NCBI RefSeq assembly: GCF_026340655.1
Contig: NZ_JAPEOZ010000001.1
Span: 806,001 to 870,000 of the forward strand
Source of the DNA: Streptomyces sp. NBC_01275
GTDB lineage: Bacteria; Actinomycetota; Actinomycetes; Streptomycetales; Streptomycetaceae
Length of the DNA stretch: 64,000 nt
Direction of reading: 5' to 3'
Positions 1 to 8,940 of the stretch are shown one piece after another; position 1 is the stretch's first letter; each line of letters starts with the position of its first letter. The position numbers were made by a program, and so were the translations under genes. The notes under the pieces are model-generated. The model did no database searches, had not been told where the DNA came from, and worked only from the letters and a program-made list of their open reading frames with translations.

Positions 1-168
1 TTCCGTCGTGACCGGCGTGTCCTTGGCTTGGGGTCGGCCAGGCACGTGGAGCCCTCTGGACACGAGCTCGGCGATGACGCACCGCATGAAGGGACCGCCC
101 GCCTGTTCACCTCGGTGGGGGCAGCGGCAGCGGGGCCGACGGCGTTGCTCGCGGGTCCGCTGCACTAG
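1..168 (+). pseudogene. Open reading-frame tail at the window edge, unrecognised
   Basis: The frame is open from the first base and ends in TAG at 166-168, giving 55 codons. The C-terminal part is rich in Ala and Gly (TSVGAAAAGPTALLAG) and could be a transmembrane tail, but I do not recognise a family. Any start would lie to the left of the window. Nothing else is supported before the amidohydrolase. Confidence 0.2.
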
Positions 169-452
169 CCGACCGGTGAACGCCGGCCTATGCGGCTGCG
201 TCGGCGCCGTGGGTTCCCACGCCTGAGCGCCGGACCGGCCTTTTGGCGGCAACCGGCCCGGCCGAGAAGCGACTTGGCCGCTTGCGCTCCCCGGTCGGCC
301 TGGACCGCGCGCAGGCCAGCCCGAAGAGAGAGCGGTCTGCACCATCGCGGGGACCATCGCCCTTCCGCGCGGACCCTGCCGGCCGGGCGACGGCGCCGTG
401 ACGCACGCACACACGAACTGACTCGCACACGGAACGAAGAGGAGCACCGGAA

Positions 453-1637
453 ATGAACCTGCGACGGAACATCTCGCGTCGAAGGGTGATCGAAGGAGCA
501 TCGGCCGCGGCACTTGTCACGGCTGCTGCGGCCACCATGCCTGCTGCCCTGGCCAGTCAGGAGGCGGCACCGTCCGGCCAGGGGCTGCCGAAGGGCAACT
601 GGCGTATCGATACCCACGCGCACTACTCGCCCGACGTGTACAACGACTACCTCAAGCGCTATGGCCTCCTCGGCGCCATTACCGGGGCGTACGGTCCCTG
701 GTCGGTGGATCGGCACCTGGCCTTCATGGACCAGTACCGGATCCAGGCCAGCGTCCTGTCGTTCGGCGACCTCCAGGTGACCGTCGGCCCGGTCGACGAC
801 CGGCGCGCCACCGCCCGCGCGGTCAACGACTACGCCCACGACCTCGTGCAGACCCGTGGTGACCGGTTCGGGATCTTCGCGGTCACCCCGATGCCCGACA
901 TCGAGGGCTCGGTGGCCGAGGTGGACCGCGCGCTCGGCGAACTGGATCTCGACGGCATCTGCCTGCTCACCAACTACAAGGGCACCTACCTGGGGGACCC
1001 TTCGTTCGCGCCTCTGTACGAGATCCTCAACGACCGCGGTGCCTACGTCTACGTCCACCCGACGGGTCCGGAGAACAACCCGGCTCCCAAGCTGTGCTTC
1101 GGCCCCGACATCCCGGCCGGGAACAACGTCTTCGAGTACAACTTCGACGCGACCCGCGCGATGACGAGCCTGATCTACAACGGTGTCCTGCGGGACTACC
1201 CCAACATCCGCTGGCACTTCACCCACAGCGGCGGGGCACTGCCGTTCCTTGCCTTCCGGCTCGCGACCCGGCACTCGGCCTTCCCGCCGTTCAACGAGGT
1301 GCTGCCCGAAGGCCCCCTCACGTACATGAAGCGGATGTACTTCGACAACGCACAGGCGTTCACCGCCGCGCAGTTGCAGCCGCTGTCGTCGCTGGTGCCC
1401 GACAGCCACATCATGTTCGGCAGTGACTGGCCGGCGACCCGCCACCTCTACGCGGCCGACAACGTCGAGACGATGCCCTTCCTCAAGGGCAGCCTGCCGA
1501 ATCTCAAGGCAGGCGACCCCGAACCGACCGTCGACGAGATCTACAGCCGGCGCCGGCGGATCGCTCTCGAGCGGAACAACGCCCTCGAGCAGTTCCCGAA
1601 GCTGAAGGCGCGTATACGCCGCTCCGGCTCGCGCTGA
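453..1637 (+). CDS. Tat-exported amidohydrolase (ACMSD-like, amidohydrolase 2 family)
   Basis: The 394-residue product is a predicted metal-dependent TIM-barrel hydrolase or decarboxylase. A twin-arginine signal (SRRRVIEG, about residues 9-17) leads into an Ala-rich hydrophobic stretch, so export by Tat is likely. The metal-binding set is visible: the HxH motif in DTHAHYSPD, a His in YVHPTG, a His in FTHSGGALPF, and the Asp in FGSDWPATR near the C-terminus. The start is supported by GAGGAG about 10 bases upstream. A cytoplasmic relative without the signal lies at 32089-33045. Substrate is unknown; family members act on carboxylated aromatic or muconate compounds. The gene stands alone, with a decayed glycosyltransferase downstream. 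Confidence 0.8.
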   Translation: MNLRRNISRRRVIEGASAAALVTAAAATMPAALASQEAAPSGQGLPKGNWRIDTHAHYSPDVYNDYLKRYGLLGAITGAYGPWSVDRHLAFMDQYRIQASVLSFGDLQVTVGPVDDRRATARAVNDYAHDLVQTRGDRFGIFAVTPMPDIEGSVAEVDRALGELDLDGICLLTNYKGTYLGDPSFAPLYEILNDRGAYVYVHPTGPENNPAPKLCFGPDIPAGNNVFEYNFDATRAMTSLIYNGVLRDYPNIRWHFTHSGGALPFLAFRLATRHSAFPPFNEVLPEGPLTYMKRMYFDNAQAFTAAQLQPLSSLVPDSHIMFGSDWPATRHLYAADNVETMPFLKGSLPNLKAGDPEPTVDEIYSRRRRIALERNNALEQFPKLKARIRRSGSR

Positions 1638-1850
1638 GCCGCGACCCTACGCCGGCCCGGCCCGCCGCCCGCTGCCCGGCCGAGTGACCGCGGACGGAGC
1701 TCAGTGCAAAGGCCGGCGCTGGCTGGCGGGGAGGCCGGCGAGGGAGATCGACGTGGCCTGGCCGGGCGAGCGCGACACACAGGATGGGGAAGCCGGCGCC
1801 GGGACCGGCGTGGAGAAGGGGATCACGGTGCACCGCCCGGCACCGCGTTC

Positions 1851-2332
1851 CATCCCGGCTTCCCCGTCTGCTGGAGGAGTTCGGCTCCAACATCACGCAC
1901 TTCCTTCCTGCGGCGGTGCCTTGAAGCATCTGGCGGACGAGTTCAGCAGCCGGGACCGCGTCACCTTCCCCGGCCTCGCAACCGACCAAGAGGTCCTGGA
2001 CTTCTGTGCCCGCTGCGACATCTTCTGCGTGCTCGACACCGTGGAGCTGCAGAGCCTGGTCACCTCGGAGGCCATGGCAGCGGGCAAGCCCGTCGTCGCG
2101 GCCGACGCGACAGCGCTGCTGCGCCTCGTCCACCCAACCGCGACGGCTGCCTCTTCCTGCCCGGTGTTGTGGGCGCCCTTGCTGACCCTCATCGAGTTGT
2201 TCGGCGATCCGGCGGCGCGGCGCTCGTTGGGCGCAGCCGGCCCACGAGAGCGTCGCCAGCCACGACAGACACCGTACGCTGACGGCATTCGAGGCCCTCT
2301 GCCTCCACGCCGCTGGTGCCCTGCGGCCATGA
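1851..2332 (+). pseudogene. Glycosyltransferase family 4-type remnant, frameshifted
   Basis: Three frames carry consecutive pieces of a GT-B glycosyltransferase C-terminal domain. From about 1921 one frame reads RVTFPGLATDQEVLDF and then TSEAMAAGKPVVAAD, the usual nucleotide-sugar binding region. The next piece (HPNRDGCLFLPG) is in a second frame, LIELFGDPAARRSLG is back in the first, and the tail ESVASHDRHRTLTAFEAL ends at TGA 2330-2332. At least two indels are needed, and the N-terminal acceptor domain is missing. The identity is inferred from motifs. It cannot make a working enzyme as read. Confidence 0.6.
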
Positions 2333-2380
2333 CGGCCTTCCTCCTCCCCCTTCCTCTCTCGGCGATGGAAAGCGAGCACG

Positions 2381-3085
2381 ATGAGTACGCAGCGCGTTCT
2401 GGTCGTCGATGACGAGCCCAAGATCCGTATGACCGTGCGCGGCTACCTGGAGGCGGACGGGTTCGACGTCGTCGAAGCCGCGGACGGACGGTCCGCTCTG
2501 CAGGCGGTCACCCGCGACCGGCCGGACCTCGTCGTGCTCGACGTGATGCTTCCGGGCCTGGACGGATTCCAGGTCCTGCGCCGCATCCGGGAGGCGAGCC
2601 AGATTCCGGTGATCATGCTTACCGCCCGGGACGAGGAGGTCGACCGGCTGATCGGCTTCACCACCGGCAGTGACGACTACGTCACCAAGCCGTTCAGCCC
2701 CCGCGAACTGGCACTACGGGTGCGCGCCATCCTGCGGCGCACCGACAGACGGTCCGAGGCGGACCACGAGGACGGCGTGCTGCGCTTCGACGGGCTGACT
2801 GTCGATCAGGCGACGCGAACCGTCCTGGTCGATGCCGACCGAACGGTGGAGCTGTCCGCCCTCGACTTCGATCTGTTGTTCGCGTTGGCCCGTGTCCCCG
2901 GGCGGGTCTTCACCCGGCGCGGCCTGCTGGCCCAAGTATGGGGCGATGACTTCTTCGGCGACGAGCGCGTCGTGGACGTGCACATCCGCACTCTGCGGCG
3001 CGCGCTGGGCGACGACGCGGGCGCACCCCGGTTCGTGGGAACCGTCCGCACCATCGGCTACCGATTCATCGGGCGCCCCGCCTAG
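2381..3085 (+). CDS. OmpR/PhoB-family response regulator
   Basis: This 234-residue regulator has an N-terminal receiver domain and a C-terminal winged-helix DNA-binding domain. The acidic pocket is VVDDEP, the predicted phospho-acceptor is Asp54 in VVLDVMLPG, and Lys103 lies in YVTKPFSP. The effector domain begins near residue 125 and holds the typical VVDVHIRTLRRALG and VGTVRTIGYRF segments. The sensor kinase gene starts 23 bases after this stop, so the pair is almost certainly one operon. Stimulus and targets cannot be read from the sequence. Confidence 0.92.
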   Translation: MSTQRVLVVDDEPKIRMTVRGYLEADGFDVVEAADGRSALQAVTRDRPDLVVLDVMLPGLDGFQVLRRIREASQIPVIMLTARDEEVDRLIGFTTGSDDYVTKPFSPRELALRVRAILRRTDRRSEADHEDGVLRFDGLTVDQATRTVLVDADRTVELSALDFDLLFALARVPGRVFTRRGLLAQVWGDDFFGDERVVDVHIRTLRRALGDDAGAPRFVGTVRTIGYRFIGRPA

Positions 3086-3107
3086 CGGCCAGGAAGGACA
3101 TCCACCC

Positions 3108-4238
3108 ATGCCTGCCCCGCGCTTTCCGGCCTTCTACCGGCCTCGTGCGCGGCTGCGCCGAATCAAGGAGCGTCTGTCGTTCCGCAACCGGCTGGTGCTC
3201 TCGCACGTCATGGTGCTGCTCCTGGCACTGGCAGCCATGGCGGCGATCAGCGCGCTGATCGAGGTGTGGCTCGGTTTCGACGACGTCGAAGGCGATGTGG
3301 TCCTGCAAGTCGGCCTTTTGTTCGGAGGGGCCGCGGCATTCCCGGCGTCCGTCGCCCTGTCCCGGTTTCTGCTGCGTCCGCTCGACAGGGTGCGCGCCGC
3401 CACGCGCCGGCTCGCCGAGGGACACTACGACGACATCCTCGAACTTCCCAGTGAGCCGGGCCTGGCAGCGCTGGTCCAAGACGTCAACACGCTGGCGGCT
3501 GCCCTCGCCGACACCGAACGCCGCCGCGCCCGGCTGATCTCCGAGGTCGCCCACGAGATGCGCACCCCCATCACCATCCTTCGCGGCCAGATAGAGGGCA
3601 TCGCCGACGGCATCTTCACGCCCGATGAGGCGATGTTCGCCTCCCTTGCCGACGACCTCGACCGGCTGCAGCGCCTGGCCGGCGACCTCTCCAGCCTGTC
3701 CCGGTCGGAGGAAGGCGCCTTCGATCTTCGCCGCAGGCCCACCGACATAGCCATGCTCGCTCGGAGCACAGCCGAGCGACTGCGCCCCCAATACGAGGAC
3801 CAGATGGTGGCCCTGGTCGTTGACGCAGGCACACCCGTCGCCGCTCTCTGCGACCCGGACCGGATCACCCAGGTCCTGGTGAACCTGCTCGGCAACGCAC
3901 TGGCCGCGTGCGACCGGCAGGGACATGTGTCGTTGTCCGTGCACGCTGAACCGTCTCCCGCGCACCACGTGATCGTCCGCGTCATGGACGACGGCATCGG
4001 CATCGCCGAACACGACCGGGAGCGCATCTTCCACCGCTTCGAACGCCTTGAGCATCCCGGGCGACCCGCTGCCGCCGGCGGCAGCGGCATCGGCCTGACC
4101 ATCGCCCGGGGCATCGCCCGAGCCCACGGCGGAGACATCACCGCGGAATCGGCCGGCCCGGGCAAGGGAGCGACGATTGCCTTGCACTTACCACAGGATC
4201 ACGTTCACGAGGGCGGCCTGCCTCCGGTCTCCCCCTGA
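3108..4238 (+). CDS. Two-component sensor histidine kinase (HAMP-HisKA-HATPase)
   Basis: The 376-residue membrane sensor kinase is the partner of the preceding response regulator. Two hydrophobic segments (about residues 30-56 and 63-89) enclose only a very short loop, so there is almost no extracellular sensor domain. A HAMP-like linker follows, then the HisKA H-box SEVAHEMRTPI with predicted phosphorylated His149. The ATPase has the N-box NLLGNALAA, the G1 box DDGIGI and the G2 box GSGIGLTIA. ATG 3108 is preferred over upstream in-frame codons because AGGAAGGA lies at 3091-3098 and the upstream codons overlap the regulator gene. The small sensor region suggests membrane or cytoplasmic stimulus detection. 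Confidence 0.9.
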   Translation: MPAPRFPAFYRPRARLRRIKERLSFRNRLVLSHVMVLLLALAAMAAISALIEVWLGFDDVEGDVVLQVGLLFGGAAAFPASVALSRFLLRPLDRVRAATRRLAEGHYDDILELPSEPGLAALVQDVNTLAAALADTERRRARLISEVAHEMRTPITILRGQIEGIADGIFTPDEAMFASLADDLDRLQRLAGDLSSLSRSEEGAFDLRRRPTDIAMLARSTAERLRPQYEDQMVALVVDAGTPVAALCDPDRITQVLVNLLGNALAACDRQGHVSLSVHAEPSPAHHVIVRVMDDGIGIAEHDRERIFHRFERLEHPGRPAAAGGSGIGLTIARGIARAHGGDITAESAGPGKGATIALHLPQDHVHEGGLPPVSP

Positions 4239-4743
4239 CCCATCGACCCCGCAGCGGTTATGACGAGCACGTGGCGGGGTGTGCGTTCAGACGCTGTCCA
4301 GCAACAGGTCGCCGGCCACCGATGAGGGTGACCCACGACCGTGCCGGGCAACACGCCCGGTCAGGACGGCGGGGCTGGTTCGACAGGCGCGCCGAGACCC
4401 GACGCTGCCGCCGGCCAGGACCGGCTGCGCACCGTGCGCGCGAAGTCGGCGCGCAGGACATCGAAAGGCGCCGCGCACCCGCATCGCGGTGCCGCGGTGG
4501 CGGCAGCCGCGATGGCCTGAGACCAGGTGGACAAGGCGGACGAGCAGAAGCCGGTCAATATCGGAGGGGCCGAGCCCGATGCAACCGGCGGCAGGCGGTG
4601 GTCACCCGCACGAGCCGAACCGATCTCCGCCGCATGAGCGACCTGCTTCGCCAGATCGGGGAAGAGGCCGCGGAGGTGCTGCACTGACCGTGCCAACAGG
4701 CCAGGCCTTGTCCGAGCCTCACCCGGATGTGGGCACGACGCGC
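4239..4743. other. Gap without a supported gene
   Basis: About 500 bases lie between the kinase gene and the MarR gene. Open frames here show no recognisable domain. One plus-strand frame ends RRMSDLLRQIGEEAAEVLH at 4687, which looks helical and could be the tail of a lost gene, but I cannot assign it. Confidence 0.3.
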
Positions 4744-5217
4744 TCAGCTCGTGCCACGCAGGTCCGTCGTCGGCAAAGCATCGGGATTGAGCTCGGCAAG
4801 CATGCGGAGCAGCAGGGTGTGTACGACTGCCCGCTCGGCGGGGGCGAGGACCGCAAGCGCGTCCTCGTCGAGACGTTCCACCACACCCCGCGCCCGCTCA
4901 GCGAGCTTCGCGCCGCTGTCGGTGATGGTCAGCTGTACGGTCCTGCGGCTCAAAGGGTGGTCGCGGCGAGCCAGAAGGCCGCGGTCGACCAGCGCATTGA
5001 CAGCGGCGCCCATGGACTGGGGAGTGATGCCGGTCCGACGCGCGATCTCCGCAGCGGAGATGCCCGGGGTCCAGGCGACGTGCTGCAGAGCGTTGTGCTG
5101 GGCGGCCGTGAGGTTGAGCGAGCGCAACGCTCTCTCGAGACGCGTCCCCATCGCGTGCACCACCTGCCACGCCAGGTAGCCCACGCGCGTCGAGGGTTGT
5201 GCGTCAGGACTCCCCAT
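4744..5217 (-). CDS. MarR-family transcriptional regulator
   Basis: The 157-residue winged-helix repressor covers the standard MarR fold: a helical start (GYLAWQVVHAMGTRLERAL), the recognition region ISAAEIARRTGITPQSMGAA, and a wing with RRDHPLSRR. ATG 5217 is chosen because GGAG sits about 9 bases upstream; longer in-frame versions run into the divergent membrane-protein gene. It is transcribed away from that gene, and the shared gap holds three AAGGTRCCT-type sites. A close paralogue is at 6516-6977. Autorepression plus control of the membrane protein is the likely role. Confidence 0.88.
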   Translation of the reverse strand: MGSPDAQPSTRVGYLAWQVVHAMGTRLERALRSLNLTAAQHNALQHVAWTPGISAAEIARRTGITPQSMGAAVNALVDRGLLARRDHPLSRRTVQLTITDSGAKLAERARGVVERLDEDALAVLAPAERAVVHTLLLRMLAELNPDALPTTDLRGTS

Positions 5218-5233
5218 CAGCAACTCCAAAAGT

Positions 5234-5286
5234 AAGGTGCCTGATACTTCTATGGTACAAATAGAAGGTACCTTAGAAGGTGCCTT
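5234..5286. promoter_or_regulatory. Repeated AAGGTRCCTT operator sites
   Basis: Three copies occur in the divergent gap: AAGGTGCCT at 5234-5242, the perfect palindrome AAGGTACCTT at 5265-5274, and AAGGTGCCTT at 5277-5286. GGTAC/GTACC also forms a wider dyad at 5254-5272. The copies flank the likely promoters of the MarR gene and the membrane-protein gene. They are the best candidates for MarR binding sites. Confidence 0.65.
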
Positions 5287-5316
5287 ATAAAGAGAACTGC
5301 GAGAGGGCCCCTCCCC

Positions 5317-6369
5317 ATGTCCACGCCACCGACCACTTCCGCCGAGCCGCGCCATGCGCACCATCACCACGCGATGGACGCCGCTCCAGCGCCGCAGGGC
5401 GCCACCGGGGTGAAAGGGGTTCTGCTCCCCGTCGCGATCGTGCTGGCCATCGGCTCGATCTTCGTCAGCGTGTTCCTGGCCGCATTTCACGCCCCGCGGC
5501 CTCACGACCTACCGGTCGCCGTAGTCGGGACGACCCAACGGCTCGAACAGATCACCGGCGGGCTGGAACTCGGGCTCCCCGGCGGATTCGAGGTGAAGCG
5601 TTACCCCGACGCGACTGCGGCCCGCCACGCGCTGCAGGACCGAAAGGTGTATGCCGCCTATGTCACCGGCCCCAGGAAGTCCGCCGATCTGCTGTATGCC
5701 GGAGCCAACGGCCCTTCGGTGACCTCGACGGTCACCGGTGCCTTCTCCGGTGTCGCCAAGGCGAGCGGAGACCGGCTGACCGTGCAGGACGTGGTGCCGG
5801 CCTCGGCGGGCGACACCCGCGGTATGTCTGTGTTCTACGCGGGGTTCGGCGTCGTGCTGGCTGGATTCCTGTTCGGCATGATGACCTACCAGATGGCTCC
5901 GCGACTGGAGTACCGGTGGAGGTTGGCCAGCCTGGCCTCCTTCAGCGTCCTCGCCGGCGTCCTCGTGGCGGCGATGGCCGGCAGCCTGGGCTTCTCGGCG
6001 CTGCCGGGCCCCTTCCTGGGCATCGCGGGGGTCATCGCACTGATGGCCGCGGCCGTCGGCAGCGCGACCATGATGTTCATGCGTCTCTTCGGCCGCGCCG
6101 GGATGTCGCTGGCCGCCGTGGTCCTGCTGACCTTCGGCAACAGCACGAGTGGTGGCACGCTGCCCACCGCCTACCTGCCTGGCTGGCTGCATCCGCTCTC
6201 GGAGATCCTCCCGGTGGGAGTCGGCGTACGAGCCGTCCAAGGCTTGTCCCACTTCAACAACGACGGTCTCACCGCGGGAGTCGTCGTCCTGGTGGCGTGG
6301 ATCCTCGTCGCCGCCGTGGTGCTTTTCTGGCTTGATGCCCGCGGACCACGGCGCGCGACCGACGACTGA
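5317..6369 (+). CDS. YhgE/Pip or ABC-2-like integral membrane protein
   Basis: The 350-residue protein has a His-rich cytoplasmic N-terminus (HAHHHHAMD). One membrane segment follows at about residues 38-57, then a soluble domain of about 115 residues, and a C-terminal bundle of five or six membrane segments from about residue 172 on. This matches the topology of YhgE/Pip or DUF3533-like proteins related to ABC-2 permeases. No ATPase is encoded nearby, so active transport is not shown. Two paralogous MarR genes flank it, and the divergent one shares an operator-rich promoter region with it. A role in efflux or envelope stress is an inference. Confidence 0.7.
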   Translation: MSTPPTTSAEPRHAHHHHAMDAAPAPQGATGVKGVLLPVAIVLAIGSIFVSVFLAAFHAPRPHDLPVAVVGTTQRLEQITGGLELGLPGGFEVKRYPDATAARHALQDRKVYAAYVTGPRKSADLLYAGANGPSVTSTVTGAFSGVAKASGDRLTVQDVVPASAGDTRGMSVFYAGFGVVLAGFLFGMMTYQMAPRLEYRWRLASLASFSVLAGVLVAAMAGSLGFSALPGPFLGIAGVIALMAAAVGSATMMFMRLFGRAGMSLAAVVLLTFGNSTSGGTLPTAYLPGWLHPLSEILPVGVGVRAVQGLSHFNNDGLTAGVVVLVAWILVAAVVLFWLDARGPRRATDD

Positions 6370-6515
6370 CCTGTCAGTCTGCCGAGCGCCGTTCCCCCAC
6401 GCCCGCTGCAGGACGGAAAGGCGGCCTCGGCCCACGGTCCGTGACACAGAGGCCCAGCTCCCCTGACTGGTGGCAGGCTCGCAAGCAGCACACCTCGCCC
6501 TCGTAGACTGCGACC

Positions 6516-6977
6516 GTGACCGACGCCGCGTTCCCCACCACCGGATACCTAGCCTGGCAGTTCTCCCAGATCATCGCGGGACGACTGGAGCGGGCGCTGC
6601 GCGCGGAGGATCTCACGTTGGCTCAGCACAACGCTCTGCAACAGGTCCTCTGGACGCCGGGGGTGTCCGCCGCGGAGATCGCGCGCCGCTCCGGCATCAC
6701 GGCCCAGTCCATGGGAGCCGCAGTGAGCCAGCTCGTCGAGCGAGGACTGCTGCGACGTGAGCCGCATCCGACCAGCCGCCGCAGCATGCGCCTGTTCGCG
6801 ACCGCCGAGGGACACGCGGCGGCCGCTCGTGCCGCGTCGATCGCGCGTCGGATCGAACGGGAGACGACGTCGCCACTCTCCCCGGACGACAAGGACGCCA
6901 TTCACCGTCTGCTCCACCGTTTGGTCGAGGAACTGAACCCCGACGCCCTCGCCATCGACACTCGATCGCTGAACTAG
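6516..6977 (+). CDS. MarR-family transcriptional regulator (paralogue)
   Basis: The 153-residue product closely resembles the MarR protein at 4744-5217. It shares GYLAWQ, LERALR, AQHNALQ, WTPG(I/V)SAAEIARR, SGITAQSMGAAVS and the C-terminal ELNPDAL. The DNA-binding core is complete. The gene lies 146 bases downstream of the membrane-protein gene on the same strand and may be co-transcribed. No copy of the AAGGTRCCTT site is evident immediately upstream. It probably arose by local duplication and may sense a related ligand. Confidence 0.87.
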   Translation: MTDAAFPTTGYLAWQFSQIIAGRLERALRAEDLTLAQHNALQQVLWTPGVSAAEIARRSGITAQSMGAAVSQLVERGLLRREPHPTSRRSMRLFATAEGHAAAARAASIARRIERETTSPLSPDDKDAIHRLLHRLVEELNPDALAIDTRSLN

Positions 6978-7156
6978 CCCTGGCCGACCAGCGAATGCCG
7001 CTTCCCGGATCCGGCGCGCCGACGTGAGAAAGGAACGCGGAAAGGGCGAGCGGGACACAGATCGTCAGGCGCAGGTGAGTGCTGCACTGGAGACGAGGTC
7101 ACCACGTGGACCGCGCGACGTTCGCTGGTGCGCCGCGAGCGAAAGGACGGACAGCC

Positions 7157-7786
7157 ATGAGCCGTACCGAGAGCCGTCCGCCGTCGTACGGTTCCGCCCG
7201 TGGTCGTCCTCGCAGCAAGGCCGTGGAACAGGCCGTCCTGGAAGCGGTGCTGATGCTTCTCGAGGACGGCGTCCCGTTGACCGATCTCTCCATCGACCGC
7301 ATCGCCCGCACCGCCGGCGTCGGCAAGGCGGCTATCTACCGCCGCTGGAGCGACAAGGAGGACCTCTTCGTCGACGTCATCCGCGTTGCCGAGCCCCCTG
7401 AGCGGGAACTCCCCGGTACGTCGATGCGGGACGACCTGGTCGTTCTCCTGGAATCACTGCGGCAACGCAGCCTGGCCGGCCGCTCGTCGGCGATCCTGCA
7501 CACCGCACACACCCAGATGAGAAGCAGCCCGAAGATATGGGCCGCCTACCACTCCGGTGTGATCGCTCCCCGGCGCGATCTCGGACTGGAGATCCTCCGG
7601 CAAGGCCAACTGAACGGGGACCTCCGCATGGGCATCGACCTGGAACTGGCCATCGACATGTTCGTCGGCCCGCTGCTCATCCGCACGTTCGTACGCCACG
7701 ACCCCGACCTCCCGGATGGACTGCCCGAAGAGATCGTCGACACCGTCCTCCATGGCCTACGGCCTGTCAGCTTCCCACACAGTTGA
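7157..7786 (+). CDS. TetR-family transcriptional regulator
   Basis: The 209-residue protein opens with a basic tail (GSARGRPRSK) and a TetR helix-turn-helix, seen as SIDRIARTAGVGKAAIYRRW followed by SDKEDLF. The C-terminal ligand domain is of the type found in AcrR-like regulators. ATG 7157 is chosen for the GAAAGGA 10-16 bases upstream. The gene follows the MarR paralogue on the same strand and faces the convergent NmrA-like gene. No operator is evident and the target is unknown. Confidence 0.87.
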   Translation: MSRTESRPPSYGSARGRPRSKAVEQAVLEAVLMLLEDGVPLTDLSIDRIARTAGVGKAAIYRRWSDKEDLFVDVIRVAEPPERELPGTSMRDDLVVLLESLRQRSLAGRSSAILHTAHTQMRSSPKIWAAYHSGVIAPRRDLGLEILRQGQLNGDLRMGIDLELAIDMFVGPLLIRTFVRHDPDLPDGLPEEIVDTVLHGLRPVSFPHS

Positions 7787-7987
7787 ACGCGTAGGCATGG
7801 GGGCGCAGCCGCTGCCACCCGCCCGCCGTACCGCACCCGGTGGGCGCGCGAACCCGACATGGTGGTGCGCCCCGGCCGCTCGTCCGTCGCATACCGACCA
7901 GCCGTCAGCGCGGTGGTGGTTCTCCGTTCTCCCTACGTGAGGTGTCTCCCCTCCATTGGCGGGCACCCCACGACTGCGTCGGGGCGC

Positions 7988-8875
7988 TCAGTCTCTCGCG
8001 GCGAACGCGGTGGCCGCTTCCATGAAGGACGCGGGTACACGGCCGAGCAGCATCCGCAGGACGTTGCTGTTGCCGCGCAGGCCGTGCCGGTCATAGTCCT
8101 GCCACATGGCGCGCATGTCCGAGGCCCGGGAGGCGGAGTCGGCCACTCCCGGCGGGAGCGGTGCGTCCGCCCAGTCCACCGTCCTCGCCTCCAGATCCAC
8201 TCCTCGCGCGCGCCCGGCGAAGCGCACCGCCTCGGCCAACGTCAGGGCGGGTCCCGCGAGTTCGTAGGTCGCCGAGTCGTGGACTTTCTCGGCAAGCACC
8301 TTGACGCCGGCTTCCCCGAGGTCGCGCAAGTCGATGAACGAGAACACGTTGTCGACGTTGAACGGCACCCCGACGGGGCCGGCCGGAGCCCTCCCCCACG
8401 TCGACAGGACGATCTGCGCGAACATCGAGGGCTGGAGGATCGTCCAGTTCAGCCGCGAGGCCCGCACGGCGGCCTCGGCGTTCGCTTTGCGCAGGTGGTG
8501 GCGCAGCCCTGGGGTGTGGGGGTGGAGAACAGACAGGTACACGAACCGGCGGGCGCCCGCGTGCTCAGCCGCCTCGAGCGCCCTCATCGCGAGCACGTCT
8601 TCCTCCGGATGGAACGCCGGCGGGATCATGAACACGGAGTCCGCGTTCTCCAGCGCTTGACGGATGCTGTCCGGCTTCACCAGGTCGGCCTCGACGATGT
8701 CGTCCACGCCCAGGGCAGCCACTCGTTCCCGCCCTGCCGGGCCGTGCACCACGGCCCGGACCCTGAATGGAGCTCGCAGCGCGGCCTTCAGCACGTACGT
8801 ACCGCAGAGCCCGGCCGCCCCGATCACGGCGATCAGGGGCGGCTCCTGACTGCGTACGGCTTGTGATTCGGACAC
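7988..8875 (-). CDS. NmrA-like NAD(P)-binding protein
   Basis: The 295-residue Rossmann-fold protein is of the atypical SDR/NmrA type. The nucleotide motif is AVIGAAGLCGTYVLKAAL near residue 16. It has an NmrA-type central segment (ARRFVYLSVLHP) but no canonical YxxxK catalytic pair, so it may act as a redox sensor or an isomerase-like reductase. It is the last gene of the minus-strand catabolic operon, 65 bases after the MDR dehydrogenase. A decayed relative sits at 21145-21325. Confidence 0.82.
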   Translation of the reverse strand: MSESQAVRSQEPPLIAVIGAAGLCGTYVLKAALRAPFRVRAVVHGPAGRERVAALGVDDIVEADLVKPDSIRQALENADSVFMIPPAFHPEEDVLAMRALEAAEHAGARRFVYLSVLHPHTPGLRHHLRKANAEAAVRASRLNWTILQPSMFAQIVLSTWGRAPAGPVGVPFNVDNVFSFIDLRDLGEAGVKVLAEKVHDSATYELAGPALTLAEAVRFAGRARGVDLEARTVDWADAPLPPGVADSASRASDMRAMWQDYDRHGLRGNSNVLRMLLGRVPASFMEAATAFAARD

Positions 8876-8940
8876 GTTCCCGGCTTCCTCTCGCAGTTCT
8901 GTGGCGACTTCTCAGAGTCGTGACACGCTCGTGCGTCCGT

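Noticed and set aside
2832..3107. N-terminal extension of the histidine kinase into the response regulator gene
   Set aside because: The extra residues are out of frame with the regulator, lack membrane or sensor features, and a good ribosome site marks ATG 3108.
4279..5235. A 318-codon plus-strand frame through the MarR gene
   Set aside because: It runs antisense through the MarR gene and the spacer before it and lacks any recognisable domain.
7787..7987. Possible small gene between TetR and the NmrA-like gene
   Set aside because: Only 200 bases with shadow frames on both strands; no start with a ribosome site or family match.
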